Below are positions 48,501 to 57,609 of a stretch of DNA of 64,000 bases, in pieces. The notes beneath the pieces were generated by a model. It was given only the letters and a program-made list of their open reading frames with translations, ran no database searches and was not told the DNA's origin. How positions within the stretch are numbered: position 1 is the first letter of the stretch; each line of letters begins with the position of its first letter. A program made the position numbers and the translations under genes. Origin of the DNA: Ditylenchus dipsaci. Taxonomy: Eukaryota > Nematoda > Chromadorea > Rhabditida > Anguinidae. The stretch spans positions 72,768 through 136,767 of the forward strand of contig SADC01001043.1 of the NCBI GenBank assembly GCA_004194705.1, in the 5' to 3' direction.

Positions 48501-50586
48501 GTTGTCTTGAGCGGAATTTGACGATTAGCAATGAGTTAATTTCAAGTAACTCACAATTTCAAGAGCAGTTTTTAAGCAAATCAACCACGGTGAACACTAA
48601 TCTGTTATCAACATTGATAGTATCCTGTGATTTAAAAGTGGTGCCCGGTAATTCAATTTTTTTTCTAATCAATGATCATTAGTACGGATTTTTCAACTTG
48701 GTTCTCAACAAACAGTCGAACAGTCAACGCTGGATATAACGGAATATATAGCGAATCAGGCGTGGGACGGAATTTTGATTTCCGCCTTCCGATTTTCGAT
48801 TTCCGGCACTTTTTTGCTTCTGTTTTCTGATTTCCGAAAAAAATAGTGCAAATTTCGGAAATACCGGAAGAAAATAGTTAACGTAGAAATTTTTTTTGGT
48901 ACTCATTCCGTTTACTCCCGACCCCCAAATTTTTGAAAAGTGACCTAAAAACAAGTCCTCAGCTACTTTTTTTCTCTTTTATACGATAAAAGAAACATTT
49001 TTAGACACGCATTCAAGGACAGGCTCAAACATATTTTAATTAATTTTTATTGATTTTTTGTAATCGGGAGATCATGTTTGAGTCCGTTTTAACTTACCGT
49101 ATTTATTCTAATGAGGACCAATGGGGCTTATTTTGATAAGGACCAACCCCTTATTATTCAACCTATCTTCGAGGTTGAAAAGCCTCCATAGTACCTTTTC
49201 CCCGTCTGGGGTGAGGCTTTATTAGAAGCTGGGAAAATAAGAGAGACTGAACCATAATCAGAATAAATACGGTATGCTGACCTACCCTTGCCAGAGTCTA
49301 ACCCTAAAAATGTAACAAATAAGCGAAAATGACCCTTAAATACACTGAAAAGACCATATGACCTTTAATCCACTTTTCAAAAATTTGGGGTGTGGAGTAA
49401 ACGATACAAAAGCCAAAAAAGATTTAGAATTTTTTTAAATTTCTTCCGATTTCCGGCATTTTTTTTCCGACTTCCGGTTTGGAAAATTTTCTACTTCCGG
49501 TTCCAACTTTTTTTTGTCTACCGCCCCACTTCTGTAATATAACGAAAAAATGCCTTTTTTGCTCAGTTTTCTCAATGCGCTAATATGCCAGCAAGTCATC
49601 GACTTTGTTGCATAGTTGTAGACCAAAAAAATTTAAAAGTCAAAATTTTTTTTTCAAGAAACGCTGAACTAGCTTGGGTTATCGTCAATATATATATTCC
49701 TGCAATTTTGCTGTTTTGAAACAGTTTATACTGAATTTTACCGAATTTTTTGTTGTTGTTGTCAAAAAGAGCTGTTATGGTGTTAAGTAATGACACAATA
49801 CAGTTATTCAAAGATTCCACTTAGTCTTAAAAAACGGTGCAAAGTAGCAAGAAGGCATTCAATGACGGGAGAAATCAGTAAAAGTCGCTGTGAGAAAGCA
49901 GCTTTCTGATCGAGCTCAAGAGCCGAGGAAATTTGGTCAAAAGCATAAAACCCTCAAGTATCAGACCAAAAAAATATTTTGTTTGTTACATAGAAAATCT
50001 ATTAATAAAAAGGGGCCGTTGATATAGAGCGTCCCTCAAACAGAGGTCAGTTTTATAGAGCGTCCGTTTAAGTTAATTTCAATGAAGACCAAATAAACAA
50101 AATCTATTGAACATTTTATAGAATTCCGCTATATTCAGCGTCGATTGTAGTTTTGTTAAAAAGCAAATTGAAATAAGAAGTACATGAGTAGGAAAATATT
50201 TTGAATTGGCAATTTAAGGCAATTAAGAGCGTGAGAATGACAACAATGATCTTTGATTTTTGTAGTACCGAGAAGTTGGTAATTTGTTGCACAGACACAC
50301 TCTTATCTGGACGCAACGAGATCTGGAAGTGCATGGAATTGCTAGAACGTTCATAGACAAGGTAAATCAATCTAATGTAGGCATCACACTGTTTGGCTTT
50401 ACTGTCATCACTAAATCACTCATTTTAACAGTTAAGTTTTCTAAATATAGACTATTTTTTCATTTTATTTATTTGCAATGATATTTTTAGTGTTGGTCGA
50501 TTATTATTTCATATGTGGTTCTGTGCCTGCAGATGCATATGGGAAGTAACTATACGTCCTGGAGAATTCTTGAAAAAACTGATTAA
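42521..50586 (+). CDS. Insect-type gustatory-receptor-like 7TM protein, eight exons
   Basis: Member of the gustatory-receptor/SRR superfamily, with predicted inside-out topology and likely ion-channel-type chemosensation. Exons: 42521-42623, 43007-43097, 43179-43382, 44601-44738, 44810-44935, 47316-47486, 50266-50430, 50491-50586, giving 364 aa if one base is added at the exon 2/3 junction. From exon 3 on every intron is phase 0 and GT-AG. The C-terminal half is diagnostic: a long loop ending LLKAFAEHNKLGEKVIIVD, TM6 (LYAFVMLVLGS), then EVGNLLH, DKVNQSNVGITLFGFTVITK and finally IIISYVVLCLQM. The last string is the TM7 equivalent of the TYhhhhhQF motif of insect Grs and follows a phase-0 intron. 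The end of exon 4 could lie slightly further downstream. Introns carry several MITEs. Nematodes usually have few members of this family. Confidence 0.75.
42702..42955. repeat. ACCGTATTTCCTCGAATAAGA MITE in Gr intron 1
   Basis: ACCGTATTTCCTCGAATAAG at the left and CAGGGAATGCGAGAATAT at the right, with the family's internal words (GGGCACCTAAAAAT, ATTTTCTGATTTTCGGG). Confidence 0.55.
43790..44135. repeat. Nested palindrome in Gr intron 3
   Basis: Outer arms (CTTAAGAGCCAATT, ACACAACTAGACAAAACCAG, GCCCGCCCGTATGGC) are inverted around a 109-bp hairpin (43922-44030) with ATGGCTCATTTATGAACG ends and CGTCGTCGTTGG arms. To the right, 44136-44432 matches the interior and right end of the microsatellite-armed MITE at 23311. 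Confidence 0.65.
45142..45712. mobile_element. TTAA-flanked palindrome carrying a split tRNA-like core
   Basis: Arms GGGGTATGCTCGGCGCCGAT...AAGGCGGGTACCAGG and the inverse (GGTACCCGCCTTTCG, GACAAGCATGCCC) lie next to TTAA. The core has GTGCCTAGTGGTATAGCGGC (box-A-like, 45286) and GCCGGTTAGATTCC (box-B-like, 45578), separated by a CGTAAAAGCC-type MITE (about 45305-45548) flanked by GTATAGCGG / GTGTAGCGG. Further copies: 54388-55275, and a left arm at 61404. Confidence 0.65.
46092..46701. mobile_element. GCAAGACTCTC foldback with nested TTAA MITE
   Basis: Arms 46092-46350 and 46595-46701 are inverted and match the copy at 6434. The insert 46352-46594 has the TTAAAGG-CCATGGCC end, two inverted AATTGGCGGGGG words and a GGCAATGG right end of the TTAA family. 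Located in Gr intron 5. Confidence 0.6.
47694..47930. repeat. Fragment of ACCGTATTTCCTCTAATA MITE plus CGG-word tract
   Basis: Left end TACCGTATTTCCTCTAATAGG with CGCCCCGGGGCGC, interior words of the family, then TTTTCGGTCGG-type repeats; a matching right end is not clear. Confidence 0.45.
48067..48192. repeat. 66-bp copied segment flanked by 30-bp direct repeats
   Basis: A segment identical to 46846-46911 (CAGCGTTTTCAAACAATTAC...) sits at 48097-48162 between two copies of a 30-bp sequence starting GGATACTGCACAGGG (48067-48096 and 48163-48192). Confidence 0.7.
48240..48950. other. Simple-sequence and foldback fragments in Gr intron 6
   Basis: TATACCTAGGGTAT-type repeats (48190-48360), a foldback fragment of the GCAAGACTCTC family (48365-48620), and TTTCCGATTTCCGGCAC words (48770-48860) that recur inverted at 49440-49500. 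Confidence 0.45.
49095..49275. repeat. ACCGTATTTATTCTAATGAGG MITE
   Basis: TACCGTATTTATTCTAATGAG and AGAATAAATACGGTA are inverted ends; a GGGGCTTATT motif lies inside. Located in Gr intron 6. Confidence 0.6.
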
Positions 50587-51151
50587 AGAGTACTAAATTA
50601 ACTACAGCCTACTCCCGATGAACTGCCACCTCTGGGAACCAGCCCGGGGTGCCGGTTTATCGGTAGGGAAGGAGGCGGGGGTGGTGCCAGTTTATTGAAA
50701 TGTTACTTTGCCTAATTTCTTTGTCGGCCAACCAAATAAAGCTTATTAAAAGTGCCGGTCTATCGAGGGTGCCAATTTAACGATAGTCGACTGTATCTGA
50801 AACTTTGATGTTTGTGTCTTTTGTGTTTTCTAATTTGACCTGTGTCTCTTTTTACAAAAGCTATAGAATGTCTTTGACTAAGTTCATGTGCTTTTAATAT
50901 TCACTGACTTTTGAGGAAAAAAGTAAATTTTGTATATGATCTTGTTATTTCTTAAACATCATAGCGCTGTGTTGTAGCCCAGATCCAGAGCTACAAATCT
51001 TATATATGAATGTGAGAAATTCCGCAGTCTTATGCTGAGCTCAGTCCGAGTAAGAATTTCACTGACAATTCTCAATGAGAATCTCACTCACTAGTAGTGA
51101 GGACAAAAATTTTCTTATCTGACTCAAAGTCTGTGAGGACAAATTTGATAC
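50587..51151. other. Short convergent spacer
   Basis: Contains a degenerate repeat with GTGCCGGTTTATCGG / GTGCCGGTCTATCGAGG words and AACGATAGTCGACTGTA (50650-50795), a decayed CAGTC-type element. A similar piece is at 6165-6270. Confidence 0.45.
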
Positions 51152-54100
51152 TCAGTCAATTTTGTCTTTGCAGCTCAAGCAGTATACGAATAGACTTTCA
51201 AACAGACCCTTAGCTTGGTAAGGATCGTTCTGCACAGAAATGAAGAAGGCAGGACCTGCAGTAGAATCTTTTTGTGGTTGTGGCTTTATTGAAGACTGTT
51301 GACAAATACTTGTGCGGACGGTGCTCGTGAATTCAAATTTAGCTAAATTGAACATGAGAACCACCATCCCGTCCCCCAGTCAGATCTGCTTACGGGACAA
51401 AGTCAATTTTTTTTTTGAAATTTTTTCGTACAGTCAACCCTTGATTTAAATTTAATCCCACGTGGTGTCAGGCTATTTATTTTCGCTTGTTTGACCAGTT
51501 TTAGAGGTAATTAGACTTTTTTGACGCCAGATTCGGAATCATGACCCATAGTACTGGTCAAACAAGCCAAAAAAGTAAAGTGCACGCATGCGGGATGAAA
51601 CCTACGCAACGTTTTATGACCATAATACACAAACGCTTACTCACTGCGCCACTGAAGCACATTTTTAAAACCTAAATGGCCTTTCCCCTCCTTTGACGGC
51701 ACCCCTGGGGATCGGTTCCGGAGTGCCGTTAAATCGAGGGTTCACTTTGACTAAATCTTAGTCAATGCCGAACAAATTGGTCTATTTTTAGGGGCCGTTA
51801 AATCGAGGGTGTCGTCAAATCGAGGCACCATTAAATCGAGGGTTGACTGTACCAATAATGATCTTTGTATAAACATGATTAAATCTTATTTTCTGTTATT
51901 TTATGTGAAAAAAATATGCAGCAAAAAATTGCATTGGTCTTCCAAGATAATTTGTCGTGGGACTGATGTTCAAGTGAGTGAGAGGGGGGCTGGCTTTTTA
52001 ATTGAAAGTACATATGCCACACTAGTTTAAATATTAAATTTTATAACAGATTTCATAAATATGCTTGTTTTTTAGTGTTTTGGCTCACTCAATTTTTTTT
52101 TATAAAGTTTCATATGAGATCTGCAAAACAATGAAGGAAGTATATTTACAATTAAAAATATCTTAACACGCAAATCACTGGAATCAATAACGTCGATAAA
52201 ATTTTAAGCTCATTAATCTCTCTGCGCATCACTTTGAATTTCTGGAACACTATTAAGGGAAATCATCAACTAAAAAGTTTCAAATAGTATTATAAACGTA
52301 GTATTATAAAGTATTTAAACATTGTTCAATTATTATTTTTTATTTTTACTTATATTTCTGAAGAAGGTTATACTTCCGAAAATACTTTCAATAAGTTTTC
52401 GCATGACGCTATGTCAAAAAAACATGCTCAAAAATGTCTCCCAATATCACCCCACCCTCAAAATACAGCCATTTTCTCTTTCTAAATAATTTTTCGATCA
52501 AGACAAAACCCTGACTGTGACCTAGGGGAATGGATACCCAGCTCTGAAGCTCCACGAAGGTCTCTGAAGGTGGGAGTGGCACTCCAAAGTTCTAAAAAAC
52601 TTAATACCCATATAATGATTTTTTATAACTGACGCATGGTCCTTTAGTTTTTCCTAAAATTCTTGTTGGCTTTCAAAGGCGGGAGCCGTTTTCTAAAATC
52701 GAAATATGTCTGTCCCAGTTAGAATCCTTTCCCTGTAAGCCTATTTTCTACATAACACTCTGTAAAATAATGCCTTTAAAATAAAAACATAAACTAACCT
52801 GGCTCAGCATTTTCTCATATGTACTTTTGCTGCCTTCACACAGAGCAAACACAATAGATTCAATATGTTTAGCATCTGAAGGGAATCCCAGCCTATTCAC
52901 TGTCTCAACATCTTTGTCCACTTCTTTCTGCCTATATATTCTCAGAAATAAAGAAAATTATATTGTACAAAAACCTAACAAACATTTTTGTTATGGCAGC
53001 ATCCCTGAACGCTTGTATATGCCAACTGCTTTTATTGCTTGATCTTAACTGAATCTGGTTAACTACTGCTGGTTCCACCGGTGGTCCTAATTCTGCCGTC
53101 GTGGAAACAACTTGAGTAGCATTTGACAATCCTGGCACTGGGTTGAAAGGAGGGCCAGGACCCTTGAAGTGTTTCAATGCCTGAAAATGTTTGAATATTT
53201 GAAGACACAATTTATTTTTTGGCAAGAAGGGCAATGAAAAAAAGCCTTGACATTTTTCGGATGACACTTCAAGGGGTGAAATGACCACGAGAAAATCCGA
53301 AAAATTTCCAATGTGTTTTTGACAAGATAAAATACCCACTCATCCTGAGTCAAGTCTTTATCCCGTTGTTAACTGTTGAATTTTTTTATATATTATACGA
53401 GAAATTTCACAGTTATAAAACGTGACGGAAAATCTAATTTAGAAAAAGCTGTTTTTCCTGGTCAGAAAGGACAACAATAGGTTTTAAGTAGATACGTTTT
53501 ATGTGAAACACACAATTAGTAAGTGTTTTGTCCTGTTTCTGGAAACAGTTTCCGCTTCTGGATACCGGGCTGAAACGAACCGAAAAATTCAAAAATAATT
53601 TATTTTTTTCAGGTGAAATGGAAAATCTGCTCGGTACATCTGATAGAGAATGAAAAAGAAGGTATAGATTATTTATATCAGAATTGTAACTTTAGAATTA
53701 AAAAATCTATATTTTCTAAAAACTTTTTTTGTTTCCGTTTCCAGAAGTGTGCCGAGGTCTATTAAGATCAAATTTTAAATTGTTGTAATTATCTGTCGTT
53801 TCGCTGAGCGACCCTCAAAGAAAAAAAGGTATTAACAAATAATTGTACGAACGTGCAATGAACAAGCAAAGTCTGAGGAAGGGCATCCCTGAGAGAGAAA
53901 AATAGACAGCAATAATTTTTTTTCAAGTTTGATATTGATAAAAAAATACCTTAAATCTAATCTAGCTAAAATAAAAAACTGAAAGCAACCAGAAATCATG
54001 TAAACTTGAAAGTTTCCCAATGCTTTTTCGTAAAAATATCTTACTCTTGTGATTGCAGTCATGTAGTAGGAGCGAGAATCTGCCTGCTCTCTAGACTTGT

Positions 54101-55945
54101 CGAAGTAGTATTCTTCAGCCTTGAAAGGATCTCCACTGAACTGTTGCACAAGTGTATTTTGCGGGTTTTGCTGCATCGCAGCCTTTCTAAAAATCGATGT
54201 TACAAGACTTGATAAGCAACTTTGTACAACTTACAAGGAAACCCACGAACTATAACATTGAATTAGCATGATCTGCCAATTGTATCTTTTAAAGCATGGT
54301 CGATTTAGTTATTAATGCCGGCAGGGTTTTCGCCCACATAAAAAAATAAAGAGCTTTGAGTGAAAGAAAACGCAAAAATGTCTTGCCCATCAAAGGGTAT
54401 GCCCATCGCCGATGGAATATTTTAAAAGGCGGGTACCAGGTCAATTCAAAACAGAATAATTTAAAAAATATTTTTGTTGAGTACCCTGCGAGGTATAAGT
54501 AATCAAAAACACTACTATTGCTTAAAAGACAATGTCTCTTCCTTATCATAGCAATTTGAAAGGTTTAAATGCGCTCGGAACCCCACACTTTTTGTCAATA
54601 ATAATTACGAATTCTTTTTTTTACGCTTATTATTTGGAAAAGAAATTTGTGAATTTGTACAAAACTTAGTACTATTAACTAATCGAGCCCACCGTTGCTT
54701 AAAAATGGATCGGACAAATTAACAATCGCACAACTTATCTAACTTGCAATGCTCCACAGCCGTCCCTGCCATGGGCGTAGCCAGGAGGGGAAGGTGGCCT
54801 GAGGGGGCTATAGCCTCCCTTCCCCGTCAAATTTTTCGAAAAAAATTGTTTATTAAAAACACTATAAAACTCGAAAACGGTGTAAGGAAAATGACCTCTC
54901 GCGGGATGGGGGGGGGTTTCAGACCCCCGTCAGATTTTTCTGGCTGCACCTCTGGTCACAGCTAAAATGAGACTTATATAGTTTTAAAATGCAAACAAAG
55001 AAATAATAAAGAAACATTATTAACAAAAATATATGTGGTAATTTAAACTTTTGAAATCGCCATCGTGAGAAAGAGACAGAGTCCATTAATAGCATCGGTG
55101 GCCTAGTGGTATAAAGCAGCGTCGGTTTGCGAAAGTTAGTCATCGGTTTGATTCCCGCGAGAGGTATATTTTTGCTCGGATTTAGACAAAATCGTTTCAA
55201 ACTAATTCTCGTTTGAATTTCACTGGTACCCGTCTTTCAAAATATTTCCATCGGCGACGGGCATGCCCCTTTAAAAGGCCGCCCACAGATCAGGGCTTAA
55301 AGCACAGAGAGACTAGTCAAAATATTACAGGAGGGTTTTTTTGGGGGAGGTTTATATTACAGTAGCGCCCGAAAATCGTATCTTTGAAGTTATACGCCAA
55401 AAAAATCTGGAAGGAGTAGAATGTGCCATTTTAGTTTGCCAATTTAAATGTTGCTAACACATTTTAATGGAAAATTACCCGAATTCATGGCACGAAGCGC
55501 ATTTGGCACTATTTGAAGTGGTACAACTAAAATGGCACATTCTTCTCTTTAACGAAAATCGTGATCGCAAATTGAGTCGATAAGAAAAAACCGGTTTGAA
55601 CCGAAAAACGCGTTCTTGAAAAAGAAGAAACAGCTAAATCAAAGTTCCAAAACTCTTGTAACACATCGTGAAAAAATTTTAAAAAAAACAAAGGGGTGAC
55701 TAAGGCGTTTTTGCATGTTTCTTTTACTCAAAACTCCTTATTTTTCCATGAGAAAAGTCCCTTTCAGTTACCATGAGTAAATTCACCATGCACTACAAGA
55801 TGAAGTTAACCGATTTGGCTAATTCTTTCTTACAGTTTGAAGAGTTTTCTTGTTAGACTTACAATCTTGTAACACATCTGTTACGAAAGCCTTTATCTGG
55901 AAACTCTTCGCCATTGATGCAAAATATAGGAGTCTGTTTGCTCAT
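51152..55945 (-). CDS. MED15/MDT-15-like protein with tandem KIX-like domains
   Basis: Candidate Mediator-tail coactivator. Exons (minus): 55945-55863, 54186-54045, 53180-52984, 52931-52799, and a tentative 51342-51152. Phases of the first four agree (phase 2, 0, 2, 0). Residues 15-77 resemble a KIX domain: FPDKGFRNRCVTRLKAAM, a spacer, then KAEEYYFDKSREQ, RSYYMTAITRALKHFKG. KIX folds of MED15 show the same pattern of FRxxV, a mid-domain acidic and aromatic helix, and YxxxIAxxLxHF. A proline-rich linker follows, then a second similar block (WHIQAFRDAAITKM, AKHIESIVFALCEGSKSTYEKML). The last exon reads KFEFTSTVRTSICQQ and AKGLFESLFVYCLSCKD, possibly a third copy, and ends at TGA, but its junction is one base out of phase. 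No glutamine-rich tail is visible. The KIX call rests on pattern memory, so it is moderate. Confidence 0.55.
51431..51849. mobile_element. Tigger-like MITE with tRNA-like core
   Basis: CAGTCAACCCTTGATTTAA and TTAAATCGAGGGTTGACTG flanked by TA. On the minus strand 51660-51590, GTGGCGCAGTGAGTAAGCG and GTAGGTTTCATCCCGC look like boxes A and B. GTTAAATCGAGGG words repeat near the right end. Located in the last intron of the MED15-like gene. Confidence 0.65.
54388..55275. mobile_element. TTAA palindrome with intact tRNA-like core, second copy
   Basis: The left arm (AAAGGGTATGCCCATCGCC) and right arm (CGACGGGCATGCCCCTTTAA) match the element at 45142. The core at 55091-55162 reads GGTGGCCTAGTGGTATAAAG and ATCGGTTTGATTCCCGCG without interruption. 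About 550 bp of other DNA is inserted in the left half. Located in intron 1 of the MED15-like gene. Confidence 0.6.
55372..55570. repeat. Palindrome with TGTGCCATTTTAGTT arms
   Basis: GAATGTGCCATTTTAGTT pairs with AACTAAAATGGCACATTC; outer GAAAATCGTATC pairs with ACGAAAATCGTGATCG. Located in intron 1 of the MED15-like gene. Confidence 0.6.
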
Positions 55946-56748
55946 AGAAAAAACGGACAAAATAATCAATTGGTTTTTAGCAAAAATACAAATGCAAAAT
56001 AGTCTTTCAAGGAGCAAATGGGAGAGCACGAAAAAGTGAGAAGAAAAAGCCTTTTTCCTTCTCTCCAACTATTTTATTTATTTGGCTGACCAGAGATGAA
56101 GATTTTGTTTAGATGATCAATGCTCAGAAATTCCCTGCTCCCTTGCTCAAACAAACACGTCCTATGGTTCTCTTTTCCACTCTTTAGTAAAGAAAAAACA
56201 GTATTCGAAAAAGAAATTTGTTGGCGGTTGCACAAAATGCCAATAAGGAAGTTTGTAGAGTTTTGCTAATGTGCAAAGATTAAAAACACATTTTTTAATT
56301 ATATGAATGGAAATGCTTTTCTTAAAGAAATACTTAATACAAATAGTATAAGTTTTTGAAAATAGCATTAAAAACGCTTTCATTATAAAAAGATTTTGTA
56401 AAAAAAACTTCGTTGCTATGACTAGTAAAATCAATAATAAATGAATGACGGCTGTCCAAAAAGTCCGTTGTGGACTTTTAGCTCATTATGAAAAATATCT
56501 CAACACTCAAATTCTCAACATCTTTTGTAAAATAGGTGTTGTAGCTCTGGAACCGCGATATAAGAGGGCATTGAAGTGTTTCTAAATCAAATAAATCAAA
56601 CTTTTGACCAGTGAAAGTGATCAAAATACTTGTCAACACCTCAAAAACGGCCCTTTGTTCAAAATCGTGTTTGTGGCATTGCGTTTTCAAACAACTGTTT
56701 GAAAACTAAATTTAGAGAAGTTATACTCCGATTTGTAGACAGTGAGAT
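55946..56748. other. MED15-like gene 5' flank
   Basis: AT-rich. A GGCTGTCCAAAAAGTCCG motif at about 56450 resembles a mariner end, but no partner end was found. No other gene is seen. Confidence 0.35.
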
Positions 56749-56937
56749 CAGTGTTTGGACCTCGTACTCGCACACGTACTACGAGTACGAAGTATGAGAA
56801 AAAATTTTAGAGGTACGAAGTATGAGTACGAGGTTCAAGCTAAAAAGTTTCTGGTACGAGTACGAAGTACGACGGTTAAAATTTAGCAGTAAGAAATACG
56901 AGTTCAAGTACGACCCTTTCGGAAAGTCTAAACACTG
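56749..56937. mobile_element. hAT-like MITE with CGAGTACGAAGTA array and 8-bp TSD
   Basis: Ends CAGTGTTTGGAC and GTCTAAACACTG; flanks AGTGAGAT (56741-56748) and AGTGGGAT (56938-56945). The interior consists of GTACGAGTACGAAGTA words. Confidence 0.7.
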
Positions 56938-56945
56938 AGTGGGAT

Positions 56946-57609
56946 GAGCTACAAAGTGAGGGAAAACTTGCCTGAGAGAAGTTTCCCAAAAAAGGGTTGC
57001 CAAAAATGCATTGAAAAGTTATTTAAAAAATTTGCTTCGGCCTGAGATAAGGGTCTTCAAATTAGAGGGAGGCGGCTTATTACACAAGAGCGGCTATTAG
57101 AAGAAGTAGTGAGCTAGGGGTTGGTTTTAATTGAAAGCTTAATATTGAATGCTGACTATTCCTGGCTTTTCAAAAATATTCGACATTTTCGCAACGCTGT
57201 TTCGAAAATTTCGTAAAAATTTTTTGTATTCCTGCTGGATGCTTTTCACAATGAAGTAAAAAAACAAACATGAAGTAAAAATGATTTTTTATTTTTTCAC
57301 AAGATAACTTCAATTACATTTTAAGAAACTTTTTCAACTTAAAACAGCTGAAATACCGGATGATAGCAAACTTTACTGTTTCATGCTTACAGATCTATGA
57401 GGTTAATTTTAAAATATATGGTGGATTGGATTATACCAAAATTATCTTTTTAATATTGTCTATTCAAGTTAAATAGTTTCCTTTGATCTTTAAGGCTTAG
57501 CGAAACGTTGTCTAAATTTTGTTCAAATTTTCAATATCAATTTTTTTATTATTCTTCGCCAAAATTCTAACATTTTCTTTTAGTTTGCTTTGGAGATTCA
57601 CAAGAGCCT
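56946..57609. other. Spacer downstream of the secreted-protein gene
   Basis: AT-rich, with a decayed GGCTTATTACACAAGAGCGG fragment near 57070. Nothing coding is seen. Confidence 0.35.

Noticed and set aside
50116..50370. 84-codon minus-strand frame
   Set aside because: It overlaps the phase-consistent Gr exon 50266-50430 on the other strand, which carries a recognised motif.
51590..51660. Functional tRNA gene on the minus strand
   Set aside because: Boxes are present but no full cloverleaf could be drawn by eye and it is embedded in a MITE; annotated as tRNA-like only.
54235..54269. Alternative first exon for the MED15-like gene (MLIQCYSSWVS) with a good GTAAGT donor and matching phase
   Set aside because: The exon at 55945-55863 has the same phase and continues the KIX-like pattern (FPDKGFRNRC), so it is the better start; the short one could be an alternative promoter.
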